NCBI GenBank assembly: GCA_030490835.1
Contig: CM059975.1
Span: 61,371,174-61,435,173, forward strand
Direction: 5' to 3'
DNA from: Annona cherimola
Lineage: Eukaryota; Streptophyta; Magnoliopsida; Magnoliales; Annonaceae
DNA length: 64,000 nt
The notes beneath the pieces were generated by a model, which saw only the letters and a list, made by a program, of their open reading frames with translations, had not been told where the DNA came from and did no database searches. The position numbers were made by a program, and so were the translations under genes. Position 1 is the first letter of the stretch; the number at the start of each line of letters is the position of its first letter. Positions 47,301 to 56,351 of this stretch are shown piece after piece.

Positions 47301-47350
<50 letters not shown>
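47301..47350 (+). repeat. A50 homopolymer tract at a junction
   Basis: Fifty consecutive A lie exactly at the border between the truncated LTR and the gene-fragment mosaic. It could be a poly(A)-derived insertion scar, or an unstable tract with uncertain length. Confidence 0.9.
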
Positions 47351-47352
<2 letters not shown>

Positions 47353-47653
47353 AGAGAGAGAGCAGTCATCTGCTTCTCCATCTCTTCCTCATATTCATCG
47401 TTTTCTCGTGTCGAGCCCTCGCCTCCTCGGGCAACGACTTGGTGAATCCCTCAGCAGTGCTAGTCTGCGTGCCGAAGGGAATAGTGACTTCCTTCCTTCA
47501 TCAGGCCAGACTGCATGGTGTCACCGGACCGTCGAATGGTGAGACGAACAGCTGAAATGGAATCCCTGAAACTAGGGAGAGGGGGGGGGAGCCTCACTCT
47601 TCTTCTTCTTCTCTGCTGGAGCCGAGCTGTAGACTGCTGTAGCAGTAGAAGAA
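47351..47653. other. unassigned start of the gene-fragment mosaic
   Basis: Higher GC than the retroelements and gene-like base composition, but no family recognised. It contains a G9 run near 47581 and GA-rich sequence. Confidence 0.4.
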
Positions 47654-48090
47654 ATGGAGAATGCAAGAGAGACCATTTCCGTCGACTGTGACATGGCGCT
47701 CGTCAACACGTCTTACGAATGGGTCGAGCGCGCCATCGCCTTTCAGCCCGATGTCCGGAGCTGGCAGTCGGCCGTTCTCGATGCGCTGTTGGAGACGGAT
47801 TCACCATCAAGCACGCCGTGGGCACCAAGATCGGGGCCACCACCTTCGAGTTCAACGACCGGCGGCGCACCGCCGCTGATCTCCTGCGCTACGTGCGCGA
47901 CGCCAAAATTGCTCTCCATACCAGTATAGAGAGGGTTCTTTTCCGCAGAAGTCTCGACGGAAAGTAGTCGGCGATTGGCATCATGAACAGAGACCGCAAT
48001 GGGAAGTCGCGCCAAGTTCCGACTGAACGGCGAGGTGATACTTAGCGCCGGCACATTGGGCAACCCTCAGTTCCTTTCTCAGCTCCACAT
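47654..48090 (+). pseudogene. HOTHEAD-like GMC oxidoreductase fragment
   Basis: VNTSYEWVERAIAFQPDVRSW is followed, in a different frame, by FTIKHAVGTKIGATTFEF and RRTAADLL. Then comes GEVILSAGTLGNPQFLSQ, the GMC-family signature (usually followed by LLLSGIGP). At least two frame changes occur and both ends are missing. In intact plants this family comprises secreted or ER FAD oxidoreductases. This copy is about 140 codons of a protein usually near 550-600. It is probably captured genomic sequence rather than a resident gene. Confidence 0.7.
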
Positions 48091-48567
48091 TCTTCTTTCG
48101 TTGCTTTCAAACCATTGCGTTAAACGAAGAAGAGCTTGCTTGAGGTCTGAGCAAGAGATCGTCGTGGTGGGAAGGCGGAGACATCGCGTCTTTCCATCCA
48201 GATGTTTCACGAATATCTGGTAGATGTCCGCCATCGATCTGTTGCTGGGTTGAAGCAGTACTGGACGAAGAGAATGCGTCGGCAACCGGCAGCGAGTCGT
48301 GGCCTTTGAACATTAGCTCCGATCCCATCCCGCTTCTCGTTTCCCCTTCGAGGTCCCTTGACAGATTAAGTCTCCCACGTGGGAGAATTGGCGGAGAATC
48401 TCCAAGCTTTGCTGTGGTGTTTCAGATCGGGAAGAGATGAGATTCCGAGGCAGAGAAAAACGGATCCAGTGGTGCATGCAAGCCACAGAGAGAGATTCTC
48501 TGCCTACGGAGAAAAAAAAAAAATGCAAAAGAAAGAAGCCGGAGCGCAGGAGGATTTCGCACCGGGA
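48091..48567. other. unassigned mosaic segment
   Basis: The minus strand has a 73-codon frame (48107-48328, GHDSLPVADAFSSSSTAS) that looks like coding DNA from a low-complexity region. I cannot assign it. A short A12 run lies near 48510. Confidence 0.35.
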
Positions 48568-48645
48568 AAAGCGGTCGGCGGCAGCACAGTGGAGGGCCGT
48601 GGCACCGTCGGAACCACAGGCTCTGATCACTTCCGCCGCACCGCC
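48568..48645 (-). pseudogene. ankyrin-repeat fragment like CCCH zinc-finger (TZF) proteins
   Basis: The minus strand reads IRACGSDGATALHCAA, closely resembling the ankyrin segment before the tandem CCCH fingers in plant TZF proteins. Only about 25 codons are recognisable and no CCCH finger is present. It abuts the cyclin D fragment directly. Confidence 0.55.
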
Positions 48646-48649
48646 TCTG

Positions 48650-49132
48650 GAGAAGCTCCCAATGCAGGTGGTTCTTTAATCCCAGCCGTCGAACGATGTG
48701 ATCGATGAACGAAAGCGGCGTCACGGGATACATCTTCCATTTCAGCGTCGAGAGCACCAGCAGTTCCATTCTCTAAATCATCTTTGCTTCGAACACGAAC
48801 CTGGAATCCTCTACCTGCAAACCCAAGAGAAGGGGCACTTGGGTCTCCTCAATCTTGGCCGCTAGAGAAATGCAAGCGACAGCAGCAAGCTGTATCATCC
48901 ACGACTTGTCCTTCTGGTAATGGACGCTGGAGAGGAACCTATGGAAATGATCAATGGAGAGTACTTCCGTCAGCGGCGTGAATCCATAGTAGGCATTGAC
49001 CTTGAGCATCCATTCCACGGCCTCCCTCCGAGCAGAAGCCAGAAAAAAGGTCTGGTTCGAGTAGAGAGCATCGAGAAGGAAGAAAGGAGAAGGTTGGTGC
49101 TGCCGGGTCATCTTCTTCGGAGAAGACAACAA
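48650..49132 (-). pseudogene. cyclin D3-like fragment
   Basis: On the minus strand, PSPFFLLDALY (N-terminus) jumps to ARREAVEWMLKVNAYYGF, DRFLSS-like HFHRFLSSVHYQKDKSWM, LAAVACISLAAKIEET and FVFEAKMI, then a TAG (48773-48775) in place of Gln. MELLVLSTLKWKMYPVTPLSF and HIVRRLGLKNHLHWE follow. This covers the cyclin box N domain and the start of the C domain. The LxCxE region and most of the acidic N-terminus are missing, as is the PEST C-terminus. It is a decayed copy, not a functional cyclin. Confidence 0.8.
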
Positions 49133-49499
49133 GATGGGTTCTGTTCATGATATGAAAGAAACAATAGAAGAGATGGGGCTGAAGGAGAGGAAGGAGAAAA
49201 GCCTCAAAAGCAGAGGCATCTCCTTTTTCTTTCTTTCTCTTTCTTTCCTCTCCCTCTTTCTTTCTTCCCGCAGAAAGAGTGTAGTGCGCAGGGAGAGAGA
49301 GAGAGCGTCCGGTGGGAGTATTTTCCAACGAGATCAGATTGAGCAGGAAAGAGCCGGACGACGAGCAGATCTTCAAGCTCTGAATCAGATCCATTGAAAT
49401 CGCGGACAGCAGCAGACGATCCAGGAGCTTTCTACAAATGCGAGGAGGCGGAAATCGAGGCCGACACCGAAGACGTTGGCGTCGCGGATGCCGCTGATC
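49133..49499. other. unassigned mosaic segment, GA/CT-rich
   Basis: It lies between the cyclin and LOB fragments, with long CTTT/GAAA-rich runs like a plant 5' leader (49220-49310). No domain is recognised on either strand. Confidence 0.4.
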
Positions 49500-49642
49500 A
49501 ACGACAGAATGCCGAAGAACTTGGCCACGAAGACGGTGGCGTGACTCTGCGACTCCGGAGAGTCGATCCACTGCAGGCATGGGCGGAGAATGCATGATTC
49601 GCTGCATCCCTTACGCAGAACCCGGCAACCGTTACAGCTCAT
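49500..49642 (-). pseudogene. LOB-domain (LBD class II-like) N-terminal fragment
   Basis: Minus-strand ATG 49642 gives MSCNGCRVLRKGCSESC, the CX2CX6CX3C zinc motif of LOB proteins. ILRPCLQWIDSPESQ and ATVFVAKFFG follow, then homology fades near 49500. The start and sequence resemble the LBD37-42 group. The GAS block and leucine-zipper-like part are missing. Confidence 0.8.
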
Positions 49643-49719
49643 AGTTACGTTCCTCAGATGCCCGGCGATTGTAAAAGGTCATGAACGTCGTATTACGATG
49701 GAGAAGAAGAAAGGAAGTA

Positions 49720-49868
49720 AAGAGTTCGGAACGTGTCGCTTCGGCCGCAAGGCGGTGAGAAAGGGCGAACTGAGAAGCCACTGGATTTACTGGGTGGGTC
49801 TGCTGATCGGCGCCGCCATTGCCGCCCTCGTCTATGATCTCTTCTTCACCGAAGGAAAATACCCATGA
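49720..49868 (+). pseudogene. aquaporin (TIP-like) C-terminal fragment
   Basis: AVRKGELRSHWIYWVGLLIG and AAIAALVYDLFF, ending at a TGA near 49866, match the last extracellular loop and sixth membrane helix of plant MIP channels, closest in feel to tonoplast TIPs. The first five helices and both NPA loops are absent. The Pro usual in WVGPLIG is Leu. Confidence 0.65.
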
Positions 49869-50006
49869 GCCACTCTAGTGACGCGGGCTCCGGTTCTCGA
49901 GTCTCTTGCTTCCTTTCAATCCATGCATTTGGTGTCATGGGTCTGGTGCTTTAGTCGGCAGAACGGAGAAATGCGCCGTGGCCGGGGCTGACGGGGAGAT
50001 CTCGTA

Positions 50007-50039
<33 letters not shown>

Positions 50040-50433
50040 AGAAGAAATAGAGAAAGATGCTGACCTGTAGAACTGCATCAGTGTTCAGGACGAGCTTCCC
50101 GGCGAGACGCTCAACTGCCGACTGGTCAACGCCTACTCGGCCGAGTCTGGCACCCATGGTCGAGACTCCACTCGTCGACGCCTCCGAAGGCTATCGAACG
50201 CGCAAGACCGCTGCGTGCCATAGGCGACTGCGATCTGCACAACGACAAAATGGCGTCGAAAGTCCCAGTTGTTGGCTTGGTCGCTGCAAGCGCAGCAGAA
50301 GAACTCGGCGCGGGCGATGCCGATGACGAGCCTGTAAGGAGACTGTGGCGCAGGCGATGCAGGCATAGAGGCGGGACGAAGGTAGCTACCAGAGGACGAT
50401 GACAGTCAGTCGCCGTAGGGTTCTGGGTCCAAG
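49869..50433. other. unassigned mosaic segment with A29 tract
   Basis: A29 lies at 50009-50037. The GC-rich stretch 50060-50340 looks coding-derived on either strand but I cannot assign it. Confidence 0.4.
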
Positions 50434-50620
50434 ATGTTGCCCAAGCTCCTCGGCGAAGTTATCCAGCAAGTAGAATCCAGCAAGGACCGGTGCCCAACGC
50501 GCAAGGACGACGTAGCCTGCACAGGCGTCTGCGAGAGATGGAGGAAGAGCCAAGGGAATCGGATGAGAAACTGATTTGTTGCGAATCTGATTTTTCCTCG
50601 TCGCTGGTTCTTTTTGGTCG
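50434..50620 (+). pseudogene. tubby-like F-box protein (TULP/TLP) F-box fragment
   Basis: MLPKLLGEVIQQVESSKD is followed by CPTRKDDVACTGVCERWRKS, the F-box of plant tubby-like proteins (LLPELLGEVIxRVE...VVACAxVCxxWR). A TGA and frame changes follow, with a possible LIFPRR remnant of the segment before the tubby domain. No tubby barrel is present. Confidence 0.75.
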
Positions 50621-50741
50621 CCACCAACTCTGGGACGGAAGCCTGCTGAGGCGAAGCGGGCGTCCTCCGCTGTCCCTAAAGATTTTCGCCCGTTTTCGGC
50701 ATTGCTCTCGCGGAAACGGAGATAGCAGGACTATCAATCTA

Positions 50742-50795
50742 GAGCTACAGCACGCATGCGCCGGGCCGCTGATCACGCTGCCACCGATCGGCAAC
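50742..50795 (+). pseudogene. auxin response factor (ARF) N-terminal fragment
   Basis: ELQHACAGPLITLPPIGN matches the ARF signature ELWHACAGPLVxLPxxG (Trp replaced by Gln). Only 18 codons are certain. The B3 DNA-binding domain is absent before the Tat LTR begins at 50851. Confidence 0.65.
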
Positions 50796-50888
50796 TACAG
50801 GCTACCAGCTCTGAAGTTGCAGGAGATAGCGTGTTTCCATGCAAAAGATATGTCAGGGCATCAACGGTCGGATTCCGTCACTGAACGA

Positions 50889-51272
50889 TCGTTCCGCGGA
50901 AGCGAATGACTGCACCAGCTCGAGGTTCCGCGGATGCACGAGTTCCGCGTGAAAACGGTCCCAACAGGCACCAGCTCGAGGTTCCGCGAGATAGAATGTG
51001 CTGGTTCCGCGTGATGGAATGTGCTAGTTCCGCGGAAATGCATGTCGCAGAAAAGAGTTCCGCGGGAGCGTGGTTCCGCGTGGACGCAGTTCCGCGGCAG
51101 GCGCATGAAGACCAATTGAGTTCCGCGGAGAAGAGGTTCCGCGTGAATCCGGTTCCGCGTGACAGAATGTGCTGGTTCCGCGGGGAAAGTGAGTTCCGCG
51201 CAGAGGTGGTTCCGCGGGATGAAGTTCCGCGGGGAAAGTGAGTTCCGCGGGAACGGCAGTAGCCGCGGAACT
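50889..51272 (+). repeat. TTCCGCG(GAA) motif array in Tat U3
   Basis: About 17 forward copies of GTTCCGCG plus one reverse copy lie in 380 bp, spaced 14-40 bp, several extending to the palindrome TTCCGCGGAA. The array ends 25 bp before the TATA box, suggesting a promoter-proximal binding-site or methylation-target array. Confidence 0.85.
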
Positions 51273-51295
51273 CGCACCAAGCTTGGCCAAAAGCC

Positions 51296-51305
51296 TATAA
51301 ATATA
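51296..51305 (+). promoter_or_regulatory. TATA box of Tat LTR
   Basis: TATAAATATA follows the palindrome array and precedes a CT-rich leader. It is the likely transcription start region of element T. Confidence 0.65.
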
Positions 51306-51482
51306 GCCCCTCGGTTACTCATTTGGGAAGAGAAACAACGACAACGAAGGAGAACGGGAGAAGGAGAGCTCTCCTGCGTATAGTTTTCTTTTCTCTTTCT
51401 TTTCCAGAGAGCTCCCCCGCGCTGAAGAGAGAACGTGAGTTCTCCATTTTTATTTTTATTTTTATTTTTTTTAACTCTTTCT

Positions 51483-52284
51483 TTTATATATATAAATATA
51501 TATATATACATATATATTATTTTCAAAAACTACTTTTCCTAGCGTGGATACTCCCCGACTGGCGGGTTGAATTGATACACGGGTTAAGTATATTTTCTCC
51601 TATAAAAATATATATATGTATATTATTTATATATAAATATATATATACATATATATTATTTTTAAAAACTACTTTTCCCAACGTGGATACTCCCCGACTG
51701 GCGGGTTGAATTGACACACGGGTTAAGTATATTTTCTCCTATAAAAATATATATATGTATATTATTTATATATAAATAGATATATACATATATATTATTT
51801 TTAAAAACTACTTTTCCCAACGTGGATACTCCCCGACTGGCGGGTTGAATTGACACACGGGTTAAGTATATTTTCTCCTATAAAAAAATATATATATGTA
51901 TATTATTTATATATAAATATATATATACATATATATTATTTTCAAAAACTACTTTTCCCAGCGTGGATACTCCCCGACTGGCGGGTTGAATTGATACACG
52001 GGTTAAGTATATTTTCTCCTATAAAAATATATATATGTATATTATTTATATATAAATATATATATATACATATATATTATTTTTAAAAACTACTTTTCCC
52101 AACGTGGATACTCCCCGACTGGCGGGTTGAATTGACACACGGGTTAAGTATATTTTCTCCTATAAAAATATATATATATATTATTATATATACATATATA
52201 TTATTTTCAAAAACTACTTTTCCCAACGTGGATACTCCCCGACTGGCGGGTTGAATTGACACACGGGTTAAGTATATTTTCCCT
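51483..52284 (+). repeat. six-copy tandem array of ~140 bp in Tat LTR
   Basis: CGTGGATACTCCCCGACTGG recurs at 51543, 51682, 51821, 51962, 52103 and 52227 (periods 139, 139, 141, 141 and 124). Each unit joins this GC-containing core to a TATA-rich linker. Units are nearly identical, so amplification is recent. Confidence 0.92.
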
Positions 52285-52422
52285 CTTATGAAAATAAAAA
52301 TAAATATATATGTATTTTCTATAAAAATATATCAGAATATACATATATATTCAAAGGCATCCAAAAATTAAGATTTTGACTTCTAAGATTATATAAATAT
52401 ATATATACATATATATATATAT

Positions 52423-52459
<37 letters not shown>

Positions 52460-52473
52460 ATGACGACTTCTTC

Positions 52474-52890
52474 GCCCAAGCTGGCCCAAAAATCTCCAAA
52501 AAGCCCAAGATGGCTAAAAACTCTCCAAAAAGCCCAAGCTGGCTCAAAATTTTCCAAAAAGCCCAAGCTGGCCAAAAATCTCCAAAAAGCCCAAGATGGC
52601 TAAAAACTCTCCAAAAAGCCCAAGATGGCTAAAAACTCTCCAAAAAGCCCAAGCTGGCTCAAAATTTTCCAAAAAGCCCAAGATGGCTAAAAACCCTCAA
52701 AAAAGCCCAAGCTGGCTCAAAACTCTTCAAAAAGCCCAAGCTGGCTCAAAACTCTTCAAAAAGCCCATGATGGCCCAAAACTCTACAAAAAAGCCCAAGA
52801 TGGCTACCAACCCTCCAAAAAATTTGAGATAGCTCAAAAATCTCCAAAAAGCCCAAGATGGCTCAAAAATCCCCCAACAAGCCCAGTTGG
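52474..52890 (+). repeat. 29-bp tandem array in Tat LTR
   Basis: The unit GCCCAAGATGGCTAAAAAC with a TCTCCAAAAA linker recurs at 52474, 52503, 52532, 52561, 52589, 52618, 52647, 52676, 52705, 52734, 52763, 52793 and beyond, about 14 copies. An A34 tract sits just upstream. A 78-codon frame across it is an artefact. Confidence 0.9.
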
Positions 52891-53188
52891 GCTCAAACCC
52901 TTTTTAATGGTCAAAGTTGACCTAAAAATACTTTTAAACCCGGTTAAATCCATTTCTTGGTAAAACCACCCAATTATTCAATCCAGAGGCTGAAAGCGGG
53001 AGACGCTGGTTTCTTGTACAAGTACAGAAGCTGAAAGCGGGACACGCTGGTCTGCTGTGTAAATCCAGAAGCTAAGAGCGCACTTAGTTTGCTGTGTAGG
53101 GTCACTAGTGTAGCCGACGGGCCCCTCACTAGTTCCCAAACCGAGTCATCGCTGGTCGACGGGCTAAGCGTAAACTCATATTTATGTC

Positions 53189-53340
53189 ATGGCGCGTGGC
53201 GTCATGTACCTCATATTCAAATTATGGCGCGTGGCGTCATATACCCCATATTTAAGTCATGGCGCGTGGCGTCATGTACTTCATATTCAAGTTATGGCGC
53301 GTGGCGTCATATACCTCACATTCGAGTCACGGCGCGGGGC
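53189..53340 (+). repeat. 35-bp tandem array in Tat LTR
   Basis: GGCGCGTGGCGTCAT starts at 53191, 53226, 53261 and 53296 with a variant at 53331, an exact 35-bp period. Upstream, AGAAGCTGAAAGCGGGACACG is repeated with variation at 52985-53080. Confidence 0.92.
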
Positions 53341-53702
53341 GAAGTGTACTCATTTATCTTTATATTTTTGTTAGACACGATTTTTCGTGCACTTGTAAAG
53401 ACGTAGAAGGATCTTCTACGCACTTCATTACTATTAAGCATTTTTTTTTTTTTTGGACCATTGTATTCAGCTCTTTTAATCAAGGGTTTTCTCGTTAGAG
53501 ATGTAAAATCAGAATGTAGAACACAATGCAAAATATTTCTGTGATATACTTTTCGGACTCGGTTAAAGAATTGGATGCTTTAAAATTTTGCTGGGAAATT
53601 AATTAAGCATTTATTCTCAAAGCCACAGGGAAACAATTTTATCTTTAACCAAGTGTATGAATTATTGAATGATAATGATTTTTCTCACGAGGCCGGAACA
53701 AA

Positions 53703-53720
53703 TGGTGAACCCGACGTGAA
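53703..53720 (+). other. primer-binding site of Tat element
   Basis: TGGTGAACCCGACGTGAA begins two bases after the LTR end and starts with the TGG that pairs with a tRNA CCA end. I cannot assign the tRNA from memory. Confidence 0.6.
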
Positions 53721-53818
53721 ACATTCTCCCTTCATCTTTAAGAGCTGAAAACTATGGTCTTTATATGCTTATTTAATTTTTCACTGTTAACACTTTGAAA
53801 TGCTCCTTTGCAGATTTC

Positions 53819-56188
53819 ATGGCGCATTCGATGGCTTTCGGATTCCTACCTAATGGCGGTTTTGTTATTTCTGAGCCAGATCACATGGATGCGGCTATCC
53901 CACATCACTTTATTCGCATACCAGAGAAGCCGGAGCACCGTGTCTATCGACACGTCGACTACTCTCCTGCAGCGATAAAGCAAAGAAGAGACCGATCCGC
54001 ACTACTCAAAGAGTCTCTTATTGTTCAAGGCTCGAGGACCACTCCTATTCGACCAACAAAGTCTCTGCAGGCGCCAATCCGAATGGGCCCACCTGCTCTG
54101 CAGTCGGACTATGCCAAGAAGTCCGCCCATCGGCTTGCTCCGCCAGCCCAACCAGCAGCACAACAGCCTGCAGGACAACCTGTTTTGCAGCCCCACCCCA
54201 TGAAGAGGTCTGCGAGACAATCTACTGCAACTCGGCTAGCGCCAGCTTGCCGGCCAGAAGCCATTGTTCCCCGAAAAGGGGGCAAAACTGTGCTGAATCC
54301 TGTTCGATGCACCATCACTCGCCAATTTGGTCGGGCCCCCTCAAGGATTGTTAACCTAGCCCCCCGACCTAGCCAAGGTGACACCCAGGAGCGGAAGAAG
54401 TTAAGAAGAGAAACCAAGTTTTCTCAGCTGGAGGCTCCATTGGCCGATGGAAGGGACGACCAATTCAAGCCGCAAGGACCTATTATTATCCGATCCGGTT
54501 TAGGCACCCTGCGATTCGTCATCCCTGACCCGACGCATTCGCCCCATCAGTCAACCCATGCTCCATCTAGCTCACAAGCTAGAGTCAAATCTCCAGATCA
54601 CTATGATACTGCCAACATAGTGACGGTTCCTCATCACGTATCAAGGAAACAAAGGAGAAAAGCGCAGCAGAAAAAGCAGTTTGGGAAAACAACTTCCCGG
54701 TTAAACTTGAAGGCTTCGTCGCCACTGCCACCAGGACCAAGGCATAGGCTGTTCTCACACCCCCAACAAAGGGGTAGGCCACAGAAGAAGCCACTGCAGA
54801 GCGCTCACAAGTCAAGAGCGCCCCAAAAACCAAGACTCTTTAGCGGGTGGCAGTATCCCCAGAGGCGCCATACGACATATCCACGTTCGGCGCTCCGGCT
54901 GATCCCTGATTTTATACACAAAAATCAATTCGCCTCATTGATCAGACTAAGGGAGGATATGACTTATGCGCCTGTCGTGGCCCCGTCTCGAGAAGAGCAT
55001 CGGAGGCCGCACCCCAAGAGAGAAGCTAAAAGGAGGAGACGTCTCCTTCAGACGACGGAAGTCAACATGGTGGACCTCACCCAGCCAAGCACTTCCAAAG
55101 CGTCGGATATGTTAACCCGGTCAAGGGCAGCCGCAATGCCCATTACACCGCCATTCTGTAGCCTCTCTCATCCTGAAGGGATCAGGGCCGCCCTCCCAAG
55201 AGGTCAATTTGAAGCCTCTTACATGGTGGGCGAAGAAGAAGAAGTTCTTACACCCAAGTCTCAGCTCATTCATGACCTCCGGGAGGAGATTAAGAGTATG
55301 AAACGGGCTATGGAAACTCAAGGCAACAAGACATCAGGTTCCCATCAACCACCATCACCAAGGAACCGTCAATCGGTCCATCAGCCCGAGAAACCAGTCA
55401 GGCAACGGATCGAGGAAGATGAAAATGCAGAATTGGAGCAAGGCTTTCTGCAGTTCAATAACCTACGTATCAATACCCCTCGAACGCAAGACGCGAGGGT
55501 AAACACACCCATGGGGTCTCCACCCAGGTTTATGACACAAAAGGAGATGGTGCATCAGCTTGTGGCCGAATGCCTTCGTCGACAGGCACCTCAACTCACG
55601 GGGGTCCTTACGACGACAATCAATAGACCTTATCCCCCAGAGGTTGAAGCAGAGTTGCTACCTAGGGATTTGAAGCCACCGAAGATCCAATTCGATGGGA
55701 CTGGGAGCGCGTTAAAGCACCTGGCATCATTCCACTATGCCATGGGCAATTGGGCGCACCATTCAAATTTTTGTCTTCGCATGTTCCCCAATACTCTGTC
55801 TGGCGATGCTTTCCAATGGTACATATCTCTCCCAACCGGCTCAGTGCAGACATGGGAAGAGATGAAAGAAATATTTACCTCCCGATTTGTTGATACTACA
55901 CGAGATGTACAACTATCGGAATTATCTACCTTGTCCCAAAAGAAGGACGAGCCGGTTGAAGATTACATCACTAGATGGCAAAGGGCCGCTAATCGATGTC
56001 AAGCACCCCTCTCTCAAGCAATGAAGGTCAATCTTTGCCGAAATGGCATCAAGACGGAAATCTCGTTGCTGATGAATGAACAACTAAGTACATTTCAGGC
56101 CCTAGCTACAGAAGCTTGTCGAAAAGAATATTTGTTGTCTCAACAAAAAAACTTGGAAGAAGGAGTCATCCACAACCACTACATTTAA
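53819..56188 (+). CDS. gag: Tat element gag polyprotein
   Basis: The first ATG in frame is 53819 (MAHSMAFGFLPNGG); upstream TTTGCAG resembles a 3' splice site. Reading from ATG gives 789 residues. Residues 1 to about 430 are Pro/Arg/Gln-rich with no known domain, unusually long for gag. A short helix lies near 483-502 (LIHDLREEIKSMKRAM). The retrotransposon-gag capsid domain spans about 621-770 (PKIQFDGTG, MFPNTLSGDAFQWY, TWEEMKEIFTSRF, EDYITRWQ). No zinc knuckle is in this frame; it lies at the start of the next ORF. The frame ends at TAA 56186-56188, just after an A7 run (56145-56151) where the pol frame (+1) is already open, so gag and pol may form one polyprotein. Confidence 0.88.
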   Translation: MAHSMAFGFLPNGGFVISEPDHMDAAIPHHFIRIPEKPEHRVYRHVDYSPAAIKQRRDRSALLKESLIVQGSRTTPIRPTKSLQAPIRMGPPALQSDYAKKSAHRLAPPAQPAAQQPAGQPVLQPHPMKRSARQSTATRLAPACRPEAIVPRKGGKTVLNPVRCTITRQFGRAPSRIVNLAPRPSQGDTQERKKLRRETKFSQLEAPLADGRDDQFKPQGPIIIRSGLGTLRFVIPDPTHSPHQSTHAPSSSQARVKSPDHYDTANIVTVPHHVSRKQRRKAQQKKQFGKTTSRLNLKASSPLPPGPRHRLFSHPQQRGRPQKKPLQSAHKSRAPQKPRLFSGWQYPQRRHTTYPRSALRLIPDFIHKNQFASLIRLREDMTYAPVVAPSREEHRRPHPKREAKRRRRLLQTTEVNMVDLTQPSTSKASDMLTRSRAAAMPITPPFCSLSHPEGIRAALPRGQFEASYMVGEEEEVLTPKSQLIHDLREEIKSMKRAMETQGNKTSGSHQPPSPRNRQSVHQPEKPVRQRIEEDENAELEQGFLQFNNLRINTPRTQDARVNTPMGSPPRFMTQKEMVHQLVAECLRRQAPQLTGVLTTTINRPYPPEVEAELLPRDLKPPKIQFDGTGSALKHLASFHYAMGNWAHHSNFCLRMFPNTLSGDAFQWYISLPTGSVQTWEEMKEIFTSRFVDTTRDVQLSELSTLSQKKDEPVEDYITRWQRAANRCQAPLSQAMKVNLCRNGIKTEISLLMNEQLSTFQALATEACRKEYLLSQQKNLEEGVIHNHYI

Positions 56189-56351
56189 GAAGAAGAAAAC
56201 TGGAGAGACCTCTGCGAACACCACGGAGGTTAAGAAGCAGCCAGATAAAGCAAAGCCGCCTGTAAAAGAGCAGCCTGCGAGACCCTTTCGAAGAGAGGAA
56301 ATCCGATATGCCTTTGGGGAAGATGACGTAGAAACGCTATTCCAGCACCTC

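Larger units (their letters stand above)
50851..53700 (+). mobile_element. 5' LTR of Tat element T
   Basis: The start (TGTCAGGGCATC) is inferred from the end of the mosaic and could be off. The end (GGCCGGAACA) is supported by the adjacent primer site. U3 has a TTCCGCG array and TATAAATATA at 51296. R/U5 contains three unrelated tandem arrays (140, 29 and 35 bp units) and an A34 tract (52424-52457). ORFs within it are products of these repeats. Confidence 0.65.

Noticed and set aside
47285..47542. Poly-Lys ORF
   Set aside because: Translation of the A50 tract.
48773..49132. Functional cyclin D gene
   Set aside because: N-terminal acidic region, LxCxE and C-terminus are missing, an in-frame TAG is present, and other gene fragments abut directly.
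50861..51526. 221-codon minus-strand ORF across the Tat LTR promoter
   Set aside because: It reads through the TTCCGCG repeat array and TATA region; its residues simply repeat the motif translation (RGT, AEP).
52596..52832. Repetitive peptide ORF (MAKNSPKSPRW...)
   Set aside because: Product of the 29-bp tandem array; the unit is not a multiple of three and drifts in frame.
53189..53340. CRISPR-like regular 35-bp repeats
   Set aside because: The repeats are contiguous without unique spacers and lie in a plant LTR.
56146..56152. A AAA AAC slippery heptamer as a -1 frameshift site for gag-pol
   Set aside because: It is in the right phase for a canonical -1 site, but a -1 slip leads to a frame that is not pol; pol is +1 relative to gag.
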